Shown: piece after piece, positions 22,777 to 25,481 of the stretch
Numbering within the stretch: position 1 is the stretch's first letter
How the letters are laid out: every line of letters starts with the position of its first letter
Assembly: GCA_039812085.1 (NCBI GenBank)
Contig: JBDHZU010000015.1
Location: forward strand, 1 to 25,481
Source: JBDHZU01 sp039812085
Lineage (GTDB): Bacteria > Actinomycetota > Actinomycetes > S36-B12 > UBA10799
Reading direction: 5' to 3'
DNA: 25,481 nt
Notes under the pieces: model-generated
What the model was told of the DNA's origin: nothing
The model's database searches: none
What the model saw: only the letters and a program-made list of their open reading frames with translations
Made by a program: the position numbers and the translations under genes

Positions 22777-23562
22777 GTGAAATCCGGAACAGCACGCCGC
22801 CACCGCGCGGCAGCGCCCATCCTGGTGACGCTCGTGCTCGCACTCATTGGTGGCATCTACGCCGCTGTGAACGCGACAACAGCATCAGCTGACGATGCAG
22901 TCGCTAGCCAGGAGCAGATCGCCACTGGCAAGAAGCTCTTCGAGCAAGGTTGTTCGAGCTGTCACGGCATGGGTGCAGTCGGCACGAAGGATGCTCCTTC
23001 ACTGGTCGGTGCGGGTGCAGCCTCGGTTGACTTCCAGGTTTCGACCGGCCGTATGCCACTAGCCCAGAACCAGGCAGAAGCTCCGGAAAAGCCCGTTGCC
23101 TACAACGACGAACAGATCGCCGCTCTCGCCGCTTACATCGGTTCTTTGGGACCTGGACCGTCGATCCCTACCGCTCAGGATCTGGACTACACCAACGCTG
23201 ACCTAGCGTTTGGTGGCCAGCTATTCCGCACGAACTGTTCGCAGTGCCACAACTTCGCCGGTTCTGGTGGTGCTCTGTCCAACGGCGCCTACGGCCCGAA
23301 CATTCGTTCCGCCTCCGCTAAGGAAATCTACGAGGCGATGCTGACCGGTCCGGAGAACATGCCGGTCTTCTCAAATGCCTCAATGTCTCCCGCAGAAAAG
23401 CAAGCGGTCATCCAGTACGTCATGCATCTTCGGACCGAACCGTCATACGGCGGCTGGGGCCTGGGCCGATTCGGTCCAGTGACTGAAGGTCTATTCGTTT
23501 GGGCCGGCGCCCTCGTGCTGTTCATCGCCGGTGCCGTGTGGATCGGAGCGAAGGTTCGATGA
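22777..23562 (+). CDS. qcrC: diheme cytochrome c subunit of the cytochrome bcc complex
   Basis: Carries electrons from the Rieske protein to the aa3 oxidase, replacing a soluble cytochrome c. The 261-residue protein has an N-terminal signal anchor (about 12-32), two class I cytochrome c domains with CSSCH (59-63) and CSQCH (154-158), probable axial Met in GRMPL (Met93) and ENMPVF, and a C-terminal membrane helix (about 235-258). Two hemes are typical of actinobacterial QcrC. GTG start at 22777; the 63 bases before it include a C/A-rich stretch without a convincing ribosome site. The TGA stop overlaps the qcrA ATG by four bases (ATGA). Confidence 0.96.
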   Translation: MKSGTARRHRAAAPILVTLVLALIGGIYAAVNATTASADDAVASQEQIATGKKLFEQGCSSCHGMGAVGTKDAPSLVGAGAASVDFQVSTGRMPLAQNQAEAPEKPVAYNDEQIAALAAYIGSLGPGPSIPTAQDLDYTNADLAFGGQLFRTNCSQCHNFAGSGGALSNGAYGPNIRSASAKEIYEAMLTGPENMPVFSNASMSPAEKQAVIQYVMHLRTEPSYGGWGLGRFGPVTEGLFVWAGALVLFIAGAVWIGAKVR

Positions 23563-24596
23563 GCGAACTCACTGAAAACAATTCCGAACTCGAACCCACC
23601 GCACCTGCTGCGGCTCCCTCGACGCTGCCGCCACACAAGCCGCGTCGCACCGACATCGACCCACGTGCGGCAAAGCGGGTTGAGCGTCAGATCGCCACGA
23701 TGTTCGGCCTGTCAGTGGTCTTCACGATCCTGTTCTGCTGGGCATTCATCAAGATTCCGACTGACTCCACGATCCGAATCCCGTTCTTCGGTGAGTTCAG
23801 CCGCAGCAACCTGTACTTGGGACTGACCTTCGGCTTGGCCGTGCTGATGATCGGCTGCGGCGCGATTCAGTGGGCCAAACAACTGATGAACGACCACGAA
23901 GTCGTGGCCGAGCGTCATCCGATGGCATCACCAGAAGATTCGCGACAGGAAGCCGTGGCTGCCTTCCAGGCGGGCGTGGATGACTCCGGATTCGCCAGCC
24001 GCCCAATCGTGCGACGTTCCTTGCTCGGCGCGATGGCGCTGTTCCCGATTCCGCTGATCTTCCTGTTGCGTGACCTCGGTCCCCTGCCCGGCAAGAAACT
24101 GGACGAAACGTCCTGGACAGCAGGCATGCGGGTGGTCAACTCCGACAACGGCACCCCCATTCGTCCGGCCGACATTCCTGTAGGCGGCATCGTCATGGGT
24201 ATGCCCGCGGATATGCCACTGATTCAAGAGGCTGAAGGCAACCTGAACGCTTCCGCCAAGGACGTCGTGCTGTTGGTTCGCATGGAGCCGACACAGATCG
24301 TCAGCCAACAGGGCGGAACGGCCACTGAGCCGTGGGATTACCAGGGCATCCTGTGCTTCTCACGCATCTGCACCCACGTGGGCTGCCCCATTGCCCTGTA
24401 TGAACAGCGCACTCACCACCTGCTGTGCCCGTGCCACCAGTCGACCTTCGACTTGGCAGACAGTGCGAACGTGGTCTTCGGGCCTGCGGCGCGTGAACTG
24501 CCACAGCTACCCATCACCCTTGACGCTGAGGGCTACATCGTGGCCCGCACGCCGTTCCAGCAACCCGTCGGACCGAGCTTCTGGGAGCGTTCATGA
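23559..24596 (+). CDS. qcrA: Rieske iron-sulfur subunit of the cytochrome bcc complex
   Basis: Transfers electrons from quinol at QcrB to QcrC. The 345-residue protein begins with a disordered Glu/Ala/Pro-rich segment, has three membrane helices (about 48-70, 86-110 and 148-170), as is normal for actinobacterial QcrA, and ends in a Rieske domain. Cluster ligands are Cys271 and His273 in CTHVGC and Cys290 and His293 in CPCHQS; Cys276 and Cys292 should form the stabilising disulfide. GGAG and AAGG precede the ATG, which overlaps the qcrC stop. The stop overlaps the qcrB start (ATGA), so the three qcr genes are translationally coupled. Confidence 0.96.
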   Translation: MSELTENNSELEPTAPAAAPSTLPPHKPRRTDIDPRAAKRVERQIATMFGLSVVFTILFCWAFIKIPTDSTIRIPFFGEFSRSNLYLGLTFGLAVLMIGCGAIQWAKQLMNDHEVVAERHPMASPEDSRQEAVAAFQAGVDDSGFASRPIVRRSLLGAMALFPIPLIFLLRDLGPLPGKKLDETSWTAGMRVVNSDNGTPIRPADIPVGGIVMGMPADMPLIQEAEGNLNASAKDVVLLVRMEPTQIVSQQGGTATEPWDYQGILCFSRICTHVGCPIALYEQRTHHLLCPCHQSTFDLADSANVVFGPAARELPQLPITLDAEGYIVARTPFQQPVGPSFWERS

Positions 24597-25481
24597 GCAC
24601 CACAATGGAAAAGCTCGGGCAACCGGCCGCTGAGCTCGATGAGCGCATCACGATCGCGAACTGGGCGAAGCGCAACCTTCGCAAGGTGTTCCCGGATCAC
24701 TGGACATTCATGTTCGGCGAGATGGCGATGTACAGCTTCATCGTCCTGCTGCTTTCCGGTATCTACCTGACGCTGTGGTTCAAGCCCTCGAACGTCGAAG
24801 TCATTTACCACGGTTCCTACGCTCCCCTACGCGGACTGACCATGTCCCAGGCGTACGAATCAGCATTGGACATCTCCTTCGATGTCCGTGGTGGCCTGTT
24901 GCTTCGTCAGATCCACCACTGGTCGGCGATGTTGTTCATCGCTTCCATGACGATTCACATGATCCGCGTGTTCTTCACCGGTGCGTTCCGTAAGCCGCGT
25001 GAACTCAACTGGACGATCGGTCTGGCGCTGCTGACACTCGGCTTCCTGGCTGGCTTCTCCGGCTACTCCCTGCCGGATGACTTGCTGTCCGGTACAGGTC
25101 TGCGCATCGCTGAGGGAATTATTCTGTCGGTGCCGTTGGTCGGTACCTACCTGTCATTCTTCTTGTTCGGCGGCGAGTACCCCGGTTCGGAAATCATCAG
25201 CCGCCTTTACGGCGTCCACATTCTGTTGTTGCCCGGCATCATCTTGGCGCTGATCACCGTTCACGTGTTGTTGGTCTGGTACCAGAAGCACACCCAGTAC
25301 CCCGGTCCTGGCCGTACGGAAAACAACGTGGTCGGGTACCCATTCATGCCGGTGTACATGGCTAAGGCCGGCGGTTTCTTCTTCTTCTGCTTCGGCATGA
25401 TCGTGCTCGTTGCAGGACTTGTCACTATCAACCCGATTTGGGCATACGGGCCGTATCGCCCGGATCAGATCACGGCCGGTA
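24593..25481 (+). CDS. qcrB: cytochrome b subunit of the cytochrome bcc complex (3' end outside window)
   Basis: Quinol-oxidising core subunit. The first 296 residues are present and the frame is open to the last base. Heme b ligands are visible: His108 or His109 in QIHHW with His122 in MTIHMIRVF, and His209 in YGVHILLLP with His224 in TVHVLLVWYQ. Other actinobacterial marks are GAFRKPRELNW, GYSLPDDLLSGTGLRIAEG at the quinol site and KHTQYPGPGRTENNVVG after the fourth heme ligand, then the start of the C-terminal extension typical of actinobacterial QcrB. Starts at ATG 24593, overlapping qcrA by four bases. Confidence 0.96.
   Translation, partial: MSTTMEKLGQPAAELDERITIANWAKRNLRKVFPDHWTFMFGEMAMYSFIVLLLSGIYLTLWFKPSNVEVIYHGSYAPLRGLTMSQAYESALDISFDVRGGLLLRQIHHWSAMLFIASMTIHMIRVFFTGAFRKPRELNWTIGLALLTLGFLAGFSGYSLPDDLLSGTGLRIAEGIILSVPLVGTYLSFFLFGGEYPGSEIISRLYGVHILLLPGIILALITVHVLLVWYQKHTQYPGPGRTENNVVGYPFMPVYMAKAGGFFFFCFGMIVLVAGLVTINPIWAYGPYRPDQITAG

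Noticed and set aside
1..25481. CRISPR arrays, IS elements, prophage genes, tRNA or rRNA genes
   Set aside because: No spaced regular repeats, transposase or integrase motifs, cloverleaf-like sequences or rRNA stretches were recognised; tRNA scanning by eye is not exhaustive.

Overview
The window is a dense chromosomal segment of a moderately high-GC actinobacterium (roughly 55-60% G+C by eye, many GTG starts, almost no intergenic DNA). The organism type follows from gene content: a PASTA-domain Ser/Thr kinase tail, a class II DAHP synthase, a PimB-type phosphatidylinositol mannosyltransferase with a GT87 polyprenyl-phosphate-type mannosyltransferase, and the actinobacterial ctaE-qcrC-qcrA-qcrB respiratory cluster with a diheme cytochrome c. 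From memory, the order kinase / aroG / GT87 / plsC / ArsA-like / SRPBCC / pimB / trpD / ctaE / qcrC / qcrA / qcrB parallels Mycobacterium tuberculosis Rv2176-Rv2196, and the PFK and ROK glucokinase recall the same neighbourhood in Streptomyces. Genus cannot be named from this sequence. No rRNA, tRNA, CRISPR, IS element or phage gene was seen, and no gene-free stretch exceeds 300 bases (the longest is 279 bases, 21820-22098).

Layout. 1-854: C-terminal part of a PASTA kinase (+), facing aroG. 899-5134 (-): an apparent operon PPi-type phosphofructokinase, DHA2 drug/metabolite exporter, DAHP synthase (transcribed in that order). 5238-6734 (+): glycerol kinase, ending in a hairpin that faces the next minus-strand unit. 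6749-7950 (-): PlsC-like acyltransferase and a DUF3293 protein. 8190-9715 (+): Est30-like carboxylesterase, a two-helix membrane protein and a DUF192 lipoprotein. 9712-14125 (-): START/SRPBCC protein, metallophosphoesterase, second START/SRPBCC protein, ArsA-like protein without a P-loop, a CxxCxxC protein (DUF5304-like) and ROK glucokinase. 14173-16067: an accessory-looking pair, a methyltransferase (-) with tandem repeats in its leader and a divergent LuxR-type regulator (+) whose receiver domain has lost its phosphorylation residues. 16240-17589 (+): GT87 mannosyltransferase whose tail overlaps pimB by 149 bases on the other strand. 17441-21819 (-): receiver-only regulator, trpD, zinc-ribbon protein, alpha-methylacyl-CoA racemase, small CxxC protein, pimB. 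22099-25481 (+): ctaE, qcrC, qcrA and the first two thirds of qcrB, running off the window.

How it fits together. The genes join central carbon entry (glucokinase, PPi-PFK, glycerol kinase), aromatic amino acid synthesis (DAHP synthase, TrpD), envelope lipid and mannolipid synthesis (PlsC, PimB, GT87) and terminal respiration (cytochrome bcc-aa3). Five 4-base start/stop overlaps (ATGA or GTGA) indicate translational coupling. The least understood part is the run of conserved small and START-domain genes around the degenerate ArsA-like protein.
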